28,676 bases of DNA from NCBI GenBank assembly GCA_050290785.1, contig JBNKIR010000039.1:1-28676 (forward strand), read 5' to 3'. The notes below the pieces were generated by a model. It was not told where the DNA came from, searched no databases, and was given only the letters and a program-made list of their open reading frames with translations. This stretch comes from JAAGZL01 sp050290785 (GTDB lineage Bacteria > Pseudomonadota > Gammaproteobacteria > Chromatiales > Chromatiaceae). Of the stretch, positions 1-6,823 are shown one piece after another. Positions within the stretch are counted from its first letter, which is position 1. Each line of letters opens with the position of its first letter. Both the position numbers and the translations under genes were made by a program.

Positions 1-1965
1 CTTGTCGAAGAAGCCGTCCACCGATTCACGCAGGGCGGCCAGCAGCTTCAGGGCCTGGGTGTAATCGCCCTGGGCAAACAGCGGCCCCACCACCGGGGTC
101 AGTTCTGCGACCTTGTGGAACAGCTCCTTCTCCGCCTCTTCTTCGAAGATGGCTGCATCCGGTTGAGCAGGATACTCCTCATCGCTCTTCTTCAGGATGT
201 TGCGGATACGCTTGTTGGCGGCGGAGAGGCTCTCCGCCTCCGGCAGCTTGCGGAACTCGGTCACCGCCTTCACCCGCAGATCAAAATCCGCTGGTCGGGT
301 GGGGCGGCAGGCCAGGACCGCATCGATCACATCGGCGCTTATGCCGCGATCTGCGTAGTAGGCCTTGAGGCGATCCATCATATAGTCGAACACCTCGCCC
401 ACCGCGGCGTCCGCATCCACCTTATCCGCCAGACCGTCAGCTGCCAGCTTGAGCATGGCCTCCAGATCCAGATCCAGCGTGGTCTCGATCAGGATACGCA
501 ACACACCCAGGGCGGCGCGGCGCAGTCCGAACGGGTCTTTCACCCCGGTCGGTCTCTGGCCGATGGCGAAGATACCCACCAGGGTATCCAGGCGATCGGC
601 TACCGCAATGGCTTGACCGCAAGCTCCGGCGGGGAGATCATCCCCGGCGTGCTTCGGCAGATAGACCTCTTTCATGGCGGCGGCCACCTGCGGATCTTCC
701 CCGGAGCGGGCGGCGTAGTAGCTGCCCATGATGCCCTGCAGCTTGGGGAACTCGTTGACCATGTCGCTCATCAGGTCGCACTTGCAGAGCTCGGCGGCGC
801 GCCGGGCCAGGGCCGGATCGGAACCGGTCTGTTCCGCAATGGCCTGGGCCAGTTTGGCCACGCGCTGGGTCTTGTCATACAGGGTGCCCAGCTTCTCCTG
901 GAACACCACCGTCTTCAGACTTTCCAGATGGGCCTCCAGGGGACGCTTCAGGTCCTGTTCCCAGAAGAAGGCGGCATCCTTGAAGCGGGGGCTGATTACA
1001 CGCTCATTACCTGATCTGACCTGAGATATGTCCTGGCTCTCGATATTGCTGATGGTGATGAAGTTGGGGCGCAGTGCGCCGTCCGCAGACACCACCGGAA
1101 AATACTTTTGATGGCCCTGCATGGCCTGGACCAGGGCCTCGGCCGGGACCTCGAGGAAACTCTCATCAAACCCACCCATGACCGGCACCGGCCACTCGTT
1201 CAGGGCAGTCACCTCTTCCAACAGATCTTCGTCGATGACGGCCTGGGCGCCGGCAGCCGCAGCGGTCTCTGTGACCTGTTTACGGATCAGCCCTTTGCGT
1301 TGTTCCAGGTCGGCGTAGACCATGCCCTGCTCCTGGAGTTGGGACAGATAATTCGCAGGTGTGCTGATCTCGATGGCATCCGGTCGATGAAAGCGGTGAC
1401 CGCGGGTGCTGCGCCCAGCCTGTTGCCCCAGGATCTCGGCCGGGATCACCTCATCCCCGAACAGCAGCAGCACCCAGTGCACCGGGCGCACGAACTCTTC
1501 ACTGCGGGAGCCCCAGCGCATGCGCTTGGGGATAGGCAGGGCGGCGAGGGCCTTTTCGATGATCTCCGGGATGAGCTCGGCAGTGCCCTTGCCGGCCTGT
1601 CTTTGCTGGAATGTCAGCCAGCTCCCCTTGGGGGTCTCCTGCCGCTCCAACTGATCTACGGTTACGCCACAGGAACGGGCAAAACCCTCTGCGGCCTTGC
1701 TGGGATTGCCATCCGCATCGAAGGCGGCCTGCAGGGCCGGGCCCTTGCGTTCCACCATCCGGTCTTCCTGGGCGCTGGCCAGAGCGGAGATCTGAACTGC
1801 CAGACGCCGGGGTGAGGCGTAGCGCCTGATCTCGGTGAAACCGAGTTCGGCTGTTTTTAGTCCATCCTCGATGCCCTGCATGAAGGCGAGGGAGAGACGA
1901 TCCAGGGCGGTAGGCGGCAGCTCTTCGGTGCCGATCTCTACCAACAGGTCGCGGGTATCAGCCAT
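1..1965 (-). CDS. glyS: Glycyl-tRNA synthetase beta subunit (partial, C-terminus cut by window edge)
   Basis: Beta subunit of the heterotetrameric bacterial glycyl-tRNA synthetase, which with GlyQ charges tRNA-Gly in the cytoplasm. Translating from the ATG at 1965 gives an N-terminus MADTRDLLVEIGTEELPPTA, the family's very conserved opening (LVEIGTEELP). The last visible residues, RESVDGFFDK at 30-1, match the end of the C-terminal anticodon-binding domain and lie in the same frame as the start. This gives 655 codons against about 689 in E. coli, so roughly 34 residues are missing at the left edge and there is no net frameshift. The ATG lies inside the end of glyQ (8-bp overlap, glyQ stop at 1958-1960), with GGGAGGCG as ribosome binding site inside glyQ. 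This implies translational coupling, giving matched subunit amounts. Confidence 0.96.
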   Translation of the reverse strand, partial: MADTRDLLVEIGTEELPPTALDRLSLAFMQGIEDGLKTAELGFTEIRRYASPRRLAVQISALASAQEDRMVERKGPALQAAFDADGNPSKAAEGFARSCGVTVDQLERQETPKGSWLTFQQRQAGKGTAELIPEIIEKALAALPIPKRMRWGSRSEEFVRPVHWVLLLFGDEVIPAEILGQQAGRSTRGHRFHRPDAIEISTPANYLSQLQEQGMVYADLEQRKGLIRKQVTETAAAAGAQAVIDEDLLEEVTALNEWPVPVMGGFDESFLEVPAEALVQAMQGHQKYFPVVSADGALRPNFITISNIESQDISQVRSGNERVISPRFKDAAFFWEQDLKRPLEAHLESLKTVVFQEKLGTLYDKTQRVAKLAQAIAEQTGSDPALARRAAELCKCDLMSDMVNEFPKLQGIMGSYYAARSGEDPQVAAAMKEVYLPKHAGDDLPAGACGQAIAVADRLDTLVGIFAIGQRPTGVKDPFGLRRAALGVLRILIETTLDLDLEAMLKLAADGLADKVDADAAVGEVFDYMMDRLKAYYADRGISADVIDAVLACRPTRPADFDLRVKAVTEFRKLPEAESLSAANKRIRNILKKSDEEYPAQPDAAIFEEEAEKELFHKVAELTPVVGPLFAQGDYTQALKLLAALRESVDGFFDK

Positions 1966-2896
1966 GGGCGGCGCCTCCCTCTCCGTTCAGCATGGGGAAG
2001 TCTAGGGCCTCCCGGCGGTCGTAATAGGCCTGGGCCACGGCCCGGGCCAGGGTGCGCACACGCAGGATGAAGCGCTGACGCTCGGTCACCGAGATGGCGT
2101 GGCGGGCGTCCAGCAGATTAAAGGTGTGTGATGCCTTCAGGATCTGCTCATAGGCCGGTAGTGGCAGGTCCTTCTCGATCAGCTCCATACACACCTTTTC
2201 GCACTGATCGAAATAACCGAACAGATAATCCACATCAGCAATCTCAAAATTATAGGTGGACTGCTCCACCTCGTTCTGGTGGAACACGTCGCCATAGGTG
2301 ACCGGCCCTTGGGGTCCGTTGGTCCAGACCAGATCGAACACGCTCTCTACGGATTGCAGATACATGGCGATGCGCTCCAGGCCGTAGGTGATCTCTCCGG
2401 TGACCGGCCGGCAATCCAGGCCTCCCACCTGCTGAAAATAGGTGAACTGGGTGACCTCCATGCCGTTGAGCCATACTTCCCAGCCCAGACCCCAGGCCCC
2501 GAGGGTGGGGGATTCCCAGTTGTCTTCCACGAAGCGGATGTCATGCACCAACGGGTCTATGCCCAGCATCTTTAAAGAGCCCAGATAGAGTTCCTGGATA
2601 TCGTCCGGGGACGGCTTGAGGATAACCTGATATTGGTAGTAGTGCTGCAGCCGGTTCGGGTTCTCGCCGTAGCGACCGTCGGTGGGACGGCGCGACGGCT
2701 GCACATAGGCACAGTTCCACGGCTCCGGGCCGATGGAGCGCAGGAAGGTGGCGGAGTGGAAGGTGCCGGCACCCATCTCCATATCGTATGGCTGCACAAT
2801 GACGCAACCCTGGTCCGCCCAGTACTGCTGCAGGGCGAAGATCAGGCCCTGGAATGTGGAGACATCCGGGCTGCTGTTATTCGTTGGCGTGTTCAA
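1958..2896 (-). CDS. glyQ: Glycyl-tRNA synthetase alpha subunit
   Basis: Catalytic alpha subunit of alpha2-beta2 glycyl-tRNA synthetase; it activates glycine with ATP. The protein has 312 residues (E. coli GlyQ has about 303). Typical family blocks are visible: FQGLIFALQQYWADQGC near the N-terminus, QPYDMEMGAGTFHSATFLR, QPSRRPTDGRYGENPNR, and the motif-3-like ITYGLERIAMYLQ. The first dozen residues (MNTPTNNSSPDV) are a poorly conserved extension. glyS follows directly with an 8-bp overlap. No gene lies between glyQ and the PilZ gene at 3046-3432 on the same strand; the 149-bp gap probably holds the glyQS promoter. Confidence 0.97.
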   Translation of the reverse strand: MNTPTNNSSPDVSTFQGLIFALQQYWADQGCVIVQPYDMEMGAGTFHSATFLRSIGPEPWNCAYVQPSRRPTDGRYGENPNRLQHYYQYQVILKPSPDDIQELYLGSLKMLGIDPLVHDIRFVEDNWESPTLGAWGLGWEVWLNGMEVTQFTYFQQVGGLDCRPVTGEITYGLERIAMYLQSVESVFDLVWTNGPQGPVTYGDVFHQNEVEQSTYNFEIADVDYLFGYFDQCEKVCMELIEKDLPLPAYEQILKASHTFNLLDARHAISVTERQRFILRVRTLARAVAQAYYDRREALDFPMLNGEGGAAHG

Positions 2897-3045
2897 GGAA
2901 AAGGCCTTTGTCTGCTTGTCCAGAAACGCGCAAGTATAGCGTCAGAAGGGAGTATTTGGCCAACAACGGGGCCAATTTAATGCGAATTTATTTGTGTCAG
3001 CGGATAGTTATGGCAAAAAGGCCATCGAATCCCGCCTTGGAAAGA

Positions 3046-3432
3046 TCACTCCTGAAATCCGTACTCTTCGATCATCTTGCGGATTGGCTCAAGTACATCT
3101 TCGGCCGGACCGAGCAGCCTGAAGCCGGTGTCGAAAAAGGCGGGATTAACATCATTCGAGCTCCAGCGGCTTTCTGCCTGGAATCGCAGCTTAATCTCCT
3201 CATCCTCCGGCGTGTTCCAGCGGATCTCCAGATCGTAGGTCCGTTCCGGCTCGATCTCTGTTTCACTGATCAACATGAAACCGCCGGAGTTGATATCGAC
3301 GATATGGCCCAGCAGCTTGTTGCTCTTGAGATCCCATACCCTCAGATAGTAGATCAGGTGTCGGCGTAGGACCGTCCTCCTGTCGTTACCCGCATCCTTT
3401 GCCGGCTTGTTGTGTCTATCGCCGAAGTACAT
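3046..3432 (-). CDS. PilZ-domain protein (possible c-di-GMP receptor)
   Basis: A 128-residue single-domain protein. An arginine-rich stretch DRRTVLRR (residues 17-24) is followed about 25 residues later by DINSGGFML (46-54). This is the PilZ arrangement of an RxxxR motif plus a D/NxSxxG motif that together clamp c-di-GMP in known members. The serine of the second motif is an asparagine here (D-I-N-S-G-G), so binding is likely but not certain. The rest is beta-rich and suits the PilZ barrel, ending in a C-terminal helix (EDVLEPIRKMIEEYGF). No signal peptide or membrane segment; cytoplasmic. It is probably a single-gene unit, with glyQ more than 140 bp downstream and a divergent lipoprotein gene 208 bp upstream. 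Its target cannot be read from context. Confidence 0.82.
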   Translation of the reverse strand: MYFGDRHNKPAKDAGNDRRTVLRRHLIYYLRVWDLKSNKLLGHIVDINSGGFMLISETEIEPERTYDLEIRWNTPEDEEIKLRFQAESRWSSNDVNPAFFDTGFRLLGPAEDVLEPIRKMIEEYGFQE

Positions 3433-3640
3433 AGCACAGCTCCATATAAACCATTGGAATATCTAATCGCTGCTGACCATTAAAGCATGGTATCTGGAGG
3501 GGAAATTGGCAAGTCTTGGGGCCTTATTTTTGTTCAGCGGAGGTTCATGGGTCCTGCAGTAGAGTAAATCATAGCAGCCCCTTTTCCCTTCGATCCATAT
3601 CTTCTGGGGCCGTATATGTAATCAAAACAGGAGTGCAGCC

Positions 3641-3835
3641 ATGACTAAAAAGTTACTGGTTATCACGGCATTAATGATATTCGGCCTGGGCATCACCGGT
3701 TGTCAACACACAAATCCACGCTATTCAGGCACGATCAGCTACGGTTGGGATGGCGGCTATTACGGCTATTCCGGGTATAGAGACTATCCGAGATATCATA
3801 GGCACCGCCACCACCATCGCCATTGGTATTATTAA
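3641..3835 (+). CDS. Small Gly/Tyr/His-rich lipoprotein
   Basis: A 64-residue protein with a clear lipoprotein signal: positively charged start (MTKKLL), hydrophobic stretch, and lipobox ending at Cys21 (LGITGC). The mature part, about 44 residues, is of very low complexity: a Gly/Tyr segment (YGWDGGYYGYSGYRDY) followed by a His/Arg tail (RHRHHHRHWYY). A good ribosome binding site (ACAGGAG) lies 7-8 bp before the ATG. Composition suggests a short envelope-anchored peptide; the histidine cluster could bind transition metals, but that is inference only. I do not recognise a named family, although short exported proteins with GYYGY and HxHxH tails occur in many proteobacteria. Confidence 0.72.
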   Translation: MTKKLLVITALMIFGLGITGCQHTNPRYSGTISYGWDGGYYGYSGYRDYPRYHRHRHHHRHWYY

Positions 3836-3870
3836 CGCCATTGAATTGCACTATCTAAGATCATGATGCG

Positions 3871-3897
3871 CCATCATCCTGATGGATGCAGTATAAT
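3871..3897 (+). promoter_or_regulatory. Hairpin and -10-like element before the thiolase operon
   Basis: A 6-bp perfect stem (CCATCA / TGATGG, 3-base loop) at 3871-3885 is followed by a consensus -10 hexamer TATAAT at 3892-3897, 32 bp upstream of the ATG at 3929. No good -35 is seen, and the hairpin covers where it would be. It may be an operator, or just the end of the preceding small gene; it lacks a T-run for a terminator. Confidence 0.3.
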
Positions 3898-3928
3898 CCC
3901 ACGCCTGTTTGGATTATAAAGATATGCT

Positions 3929-4972
3929 ATGACTGAGAAACGCAAGGCAGTTGCCCTTATATCCGGCGGTCTGGATTCGCTTCTGGCTGCCAAGGTGGTG
4001 CAGGAGCAGGGGGTGCATGTAGAGGGAATAAACTTTTTCACCGGGTTCTGTGTGGAAGGGCACACCCATGCCATCCGTAAAAAAGATCGCATCAAACCCA
4101 AGCGCAACAATGCGCTGTGGGTAGCAGAGCAGCTGGGTATGAAGCTGCACATCGTAGATATCATAGAGGAGTACAAGGAGGTGCTGTTCAACCCGAAACA
4201 CGGGTACGGGGCCAATATGAACCCATGTCTGGATTGCAAGATATTCATGGTAAAGAAGGCCCACGAATGGATCGAAGAGAACGGTTTCGACTTTATCATC
4301 ACCGGCGAGGTGATCGGGCAGAGACCCATGTCCCAGCGCAAGGACACCATGCCGGTGATCGCCCGTGACTCCGGGGCGGATGATCTGCTGCTGCGACCAT
4401 TGTGCGCCAGGAACCTCCCTGAGACCCTGCCGGAGCGTGAGGGCTGGGTGGATCGGAACAGTCTGTATGATTTCAGCGGACGCACCAGGAAACCGCAGAT
4501 GGCGCTGGCCAGGGAGTTTGGATTTGCTGATTATGCCCAGCCGGCCGGCGGTTGCTGCTTTCTGACCGACGCCCAGTACTCGGCCAAGCTGGCCGACCTG
4601 TGGCAATCCCGCGGTGAGAAGAGCTACGAGCTGGACGATATCATGCTGCTCAAGGTGGGCCGTCACCTGCGCCCACGGCCGGAGTTCAAGATGATCATAT
4701 CCCGGGAGGAGGGAGAGGGTAATTTCATGCAGGGATATCGCAACCAATATGTCAGCCTGAAGACCACCAGCCATCCGGGACCACTGGCGTTGATTGATGG
4801 CGAAATATCCGGACAGAATCTGGAACTGGCCGCCAGGATCCTGGCTCGCTACAGCAAGGGCAAACAGGATGCATCGGTAGAGGTGGAGATACGCGATCAG
4901 GAGGCAAATACAAGTCGTATGGCGGTGGAGCCAATGGGTCCGCTGGAGATAAAACAGGAGTGGATCCTGTGA
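3929..4972 (+). CDS. PP-loop tRNA thiolase-like protein with C-terminal NFACT-R-type domain
   Basis: A 347-residue ATP-pyrophosphatase of the MnmA/ThiI-like thiolation superfamily. The N-terminus carries the PP-loop ISGGLDSLLAAK (SGGLDS at 12-17), which adenylates the target base. NPCLDCK (C100, C103) and GGCCF (C209, C210) are at the places where MnmA has its two catalytic cysteines, so a persulfide relay is plausible. The last ~110 residues (HLRPRPEFKMIISREEGEGN onward) look like the NFACT-R-type RNA-binding domain known to be fused to predicted thiouridine synthetases. It lacks the MnmA beta-barrel and is not standard MnmA or ThiI. The stop overlaps the next gene, a TusA-like sulfur carrier, by 4 bp, which strongly suggests the donor. 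The substrate RNA and position are unknown. Confidence 0.85.
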   Translation: MTEKRKAVALISGGLDSLLAAKVVQEQGVHVEGINFFTGFCVEGHTHAIRKKDRIKPKRNNALWVAEQLGMKLHIVDIIEEYKEVLFNPKHGYGANMNPCLDCKIFMVKKAHEWIEENGFDFIITGEVIGQRPMSQRKDTMPVIARDSGADDLLLRPLCARNLPETLPEREGWVDRNSLYDFSGRTRKPQMALAREFGFADYAQPAGGCCFLTDAQYSAKLADLWQSRGEKSYELDDIMLLKVGRHLRPRPEFKMIISREEGEGNFMQGYRNQYVSLKTTSHPGPLALIDGEISGQNLELAARILARYSKGKQDASVEVEIRDQEANTSRMAVEPMGPLEIKQEWIL

Positions 4973-5205
4973 AGAGGGTGGAGTTGGATTGCCGGCGCAT
5001 GCTGTGCCCCATGCCGGTTATCAAGGTACAGGATCTGGCGGCCAAGCTTGAAGCCGGCGACGAGATTGAGGCCATATGCACCGATCCGGGCGCGCTGAAT
5101 GATATCCCGGCATGGAGTAGAATAAACGGACATCAGGTGCTGGAGACCGGGACCAGGGGGGATGAGTACATCGTGATTGTGGTCATAGGCAAAGAAGAAG
5201 ATTAA
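4969..5205 (+). CDS. TusA-family sulfur-carrier protein
   Basis: A 78-residue TusA/SirA-family protein. The hallmark motif LCPMPVIK (CPxP, Cys13 with this start) sits at the N-terminal end of the first helix, and an extra cysteine precedes it (LDC, Cys8). TusA proteins carry a persulfide on this cysteine and pass it to thiolases or to sulfur-oxidation enzymes. I chose the GTG at 4969: it overlaps the upstream TGA (GTGA) and has AACAGGAG ideally placed before it. The in-frame GTG at 4960 lies on that binding site. Tight coupling with the PP-loop protein upstream and the CDF gene downstream (stop and start share a base) indicates one operon. It is probably the dedicated sulfur donor of the thiolase. 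Confidence 0.9.
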   Translation: MKRVELDCRRMLCPMPVIKVQDLAAKLEAGDEIEAICTDPGALNDIPAWSRINGHQVLETGTRGDEYIVIVVIGKEED

Positions 5206-6350
5206 TGTCGGAAACACAAACCATGGATCGCACCGAGATCAGCAAACGCGTAACCATTATAGGGGCGTTGATCAATATCCTGTTGTCTGCGCTCAAGGTG
5301 CTGTTCGGCTTTGTGGCCCAATCCCACTCCCTCATCGTTGACGGCGTCCATTCACTTTCGGATCTGTTGTCCGATGCCATGGTCTGGTTCGCCTCCCACC
5401 ATGCCCAGCACGGTCCAGATGAAAAACACCCGTATGGACACGGTCGCTTTGAAACCGGTGCCACCCTCGGATTGGGGATATTCCTTATCCTGATAGCCGC
5501 TGGAATTATTTGGGATAGCGCGGTACGCCTGTTCAGTCCGGAACGGTTGATGCATCCTGGGGCGCTGGCGCTGATCGTCGCCCTCTTATCTGTGCTGATC
5601 AAAGAGGGACTGTATCACTATACCATTGTGGCGGGGCGCAGGATCGGCTCCAAGATGCTTCAGGCCAACGCCTGGCACCATCGTTCAGATGCCATCTCCT
5701 CCATAGTAGTGGTCATCGGTATCGGCGGGACCATGGCGGGGCTTCCATACCTGGACACCGTGGCTGCGGTCATAGTCGGGGTGATGATCGCACGGGTCGG
5801 CTGGGAGTTGGGATGGCAGGCATTTGAAGAGCTCATGGATGCAGGACTGGGCCACGATAGACTGGATCAGGTAAAGGAGATCATCCACTCCGTGGATGGG
5901 GTAGAAGCGATACATATGCTGCGGACCAGGAGTATCGGAGGTGAAATCGTAGCGGATGTACATGTGCTTGTGGCGCCCTGGTTGAGCGTTACCGAAGGGC
6001 ACATGATCAGCCAGACCGTTATGGATCGATTGCTGGGGGAGGTGAACGAGATCAGTGATGTGACCGTGCACGTTGATCCGGAGGATGATGAAGACGGGGC
6101 GCCGACCCAGGATCTGCCTCTGCGACAACAGGCCATGGAAAAACTGACTAGGCGCTGGAGCAGCATCCCCGAAGCCACTGAGATTCAGCGTACCATCCTG
6201 CACTATCAGGACGGCAAGATCGATATTGATCTCTATTTCCCGTTAAGTTGCTATGCGGGCGAAGAGATGCTGTCCGAGCTTAGATCAGCCTTACAGGAAG
6301 GACTGAAAGGGGAAGAAGATTTTCGTGACCTGAAGATCTATTTTGGCTAG
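5205..6350 (+). CDS. Cation diffusion facilitator (CDF) metal efflux transporter
   Basis: A 381-residue inner-membrane divalent-metal/proton antiporter. Six transmembrane segments lie in the first ~210 residues. The metal site is HxxxD in TM2 (HSLSD within DGVHSLSDLLSD) and HxxxD in TM5 (HHRSD), the 2-His/2-Asp pattern usual for zinc-type CDFs. A cytoplasmic ferredoxin-like domain follows (VKEIIHSVDGVEAIHMLRTR...DVTVHVDPEDDE). About 80 further residues, after an acidic linker, include HYQDGKIDIDLYFPL and resemble a second copy of that fold; usual CDFs stop near 300 residues. The ATG overlaps the TusA stop (TAATG), so it is co-translated with the thiolation genes, an unusual pairing. The transported metal is not certain. 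Confidence 0.93.
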   Translation: MSETQTMDRTEISKRVTIIGALINILLSALKVLFGFVAQSHSLIVDGVHSLSDLLSDAMVWFASHHAQHGPDEKHPYGHGRFETGATLGLGIFLILIAAGIIWDSAVRLFSPERLMHPGALALIVALLSVLIKEGLYHYTIVAGRRIGSKMLQANAWHHRSDAISSIVVVIGIGGTMAGLPYLDTVAAVIVGVMIARVGWELGWQAFEELMDAGLGHDRLDQVKEIIHSVDGVEAIHMLRTRSIGGEIVADVHVLVAPWLSVTEGHMISQTVMDRLLGEVNEISDVTVHVDPEDDEDGAPTQDLPLRQQAMEKLTRRWSSIPEATEIQRTILHYQDGKIDIDLYFPLSCYAGEEMLSELRSALQEGLKGEEDFRDLKIYFG

Positions 6351-6366
6351 GCCCTATTATGGTGCG
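6350..6366 (+). promoter_or_regulatory. NtrC box 1 upstream of glnA
   Basis: GGCCCTATTATGGTGCG fits the NtrC dyad GCACCA-N3-TGGTGC: right half 6/6, left half 4/6. It starts on the last base of the CDF stop codon. Its centre is 30 bp (three helical turns) from the stronger box 2, like the paired sites at E. coli glnA. Confidence 0.7.
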
Positions 6367-6379
6367 CATATGTCATATA

Positions 6380-6396
6380 AGCACCATTATGGTGCT
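6380..6396 (+). promoter_or_regulatory. NtrC box 2 upstream of glnA (near-perfect)
   Basis: AGCACCATTATGGTGCT is a perfect dyad with 12/12 matches to GCACCA-N3-TGGTGC, and the symmetry extends to 9-bp arms (6379-6397). With box 1 it forms a tandem enhancer about 235-265 bp before the predicted sigma-54 start. Phosphorylated NtrC would bind here under nitrogen limitation and loop to the promoter. Confidence 0.85.
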
Positions 6397-6597
6397 TAAG
6401 GTGCAGATTGATACTGCGAAACGGCCCTATTATTCAACCGCATTGTGCCTGGTCCGGGGTAGATGATTTGACCCATCCACGATAGCAACCTTTGTCATAA
6501 CCTTTTGTTGAAAAGAGTTTTTTGGGGTAACAGCCATCATTTGGTGTATGATCTGAATTAGCAAGCATGTATGATGCAAAAGGGTCGCCATTTCAAG

Positions 6598-6613
6598 TGG
6601 CATATATTCTGCT
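6598..6613 (+). promoter_or_regulatory. Sigma-54 (RpoN) promoter of glnA
   Basis: TGGCATATATTCTGCT against consensus TGGCAC-R-N4-TTGCW: the GG and GC dinucleotides have exact -24/-12 spacing, and only two of the specified positions differ. The predicted start is near 6624, leaving a leader of about 200 bases before glnA. The tandem NtrC boxes upstream support it. Confidence 0.8.
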
Positions 6614-6823
6614 ATAAACGTTGAAATTATCTCGTTTATTGGTTTTTTCTCCTCTGCTTTGCGAATGGAGAATGAGATTAAATACCTTGGCGCCACCTAT
6701 TGGTGCAGGGTGATGGTACGGTTGTCCCCGTGATGTTGTGTGGGGGCATTCTTTTTTAACATCTGCCACGGCAGCTAGATTTATAATCACAAAATCTAAA
6801 TTTAAATAGTTGGAGAACTAGAG

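Larger units (their letters stand above)
6351..6823 (+). promoter_or_regulatory. glnA control region (473 bp, no gene)
   Basis: No convincing coding sequence. It holds the tandem NtrC boxes, an 11-bp direct repeat GGCCCTATTAT (6350-6360 and 6423-6433), a sigma-54 promoter (6598-6613) and then a ~200-base leader. The leader contains possible hairpins TTCTCC/GGAGAA, CTGCC/GGCAG and AGATTT/AAATCT, and a degenerate NtrC-like dyad around 6692-6706 (right half TGGTGC perfect, left half poor). A -10-like TATAAT at 6782-6787 has a poor -35 (TTAACA, 20-bp spacing), so a second, sigma-70 start near glnA is possible. The ribosome binding site is TTGGAGAA before the ATG at 6824. Confidence 0.7.

Noticed and set aside
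115..1815. Two long plus-strand open frames opposite glyS
   Set aside because: Antisense shadows; glyS keeps its frame from the ATG at 1965 to the window edge.
2956..2975. TTGGCC/GGCCAA hairpin between glyQ and the PilZ gene
   Set aside because: Not called a terminator because no T-run follows on either strand.
6430..6790. Short minus-strand frames in the glnA control region
   Set aside because: No binding site or recognisable protein, and they overlap the sigma-54 promoter.
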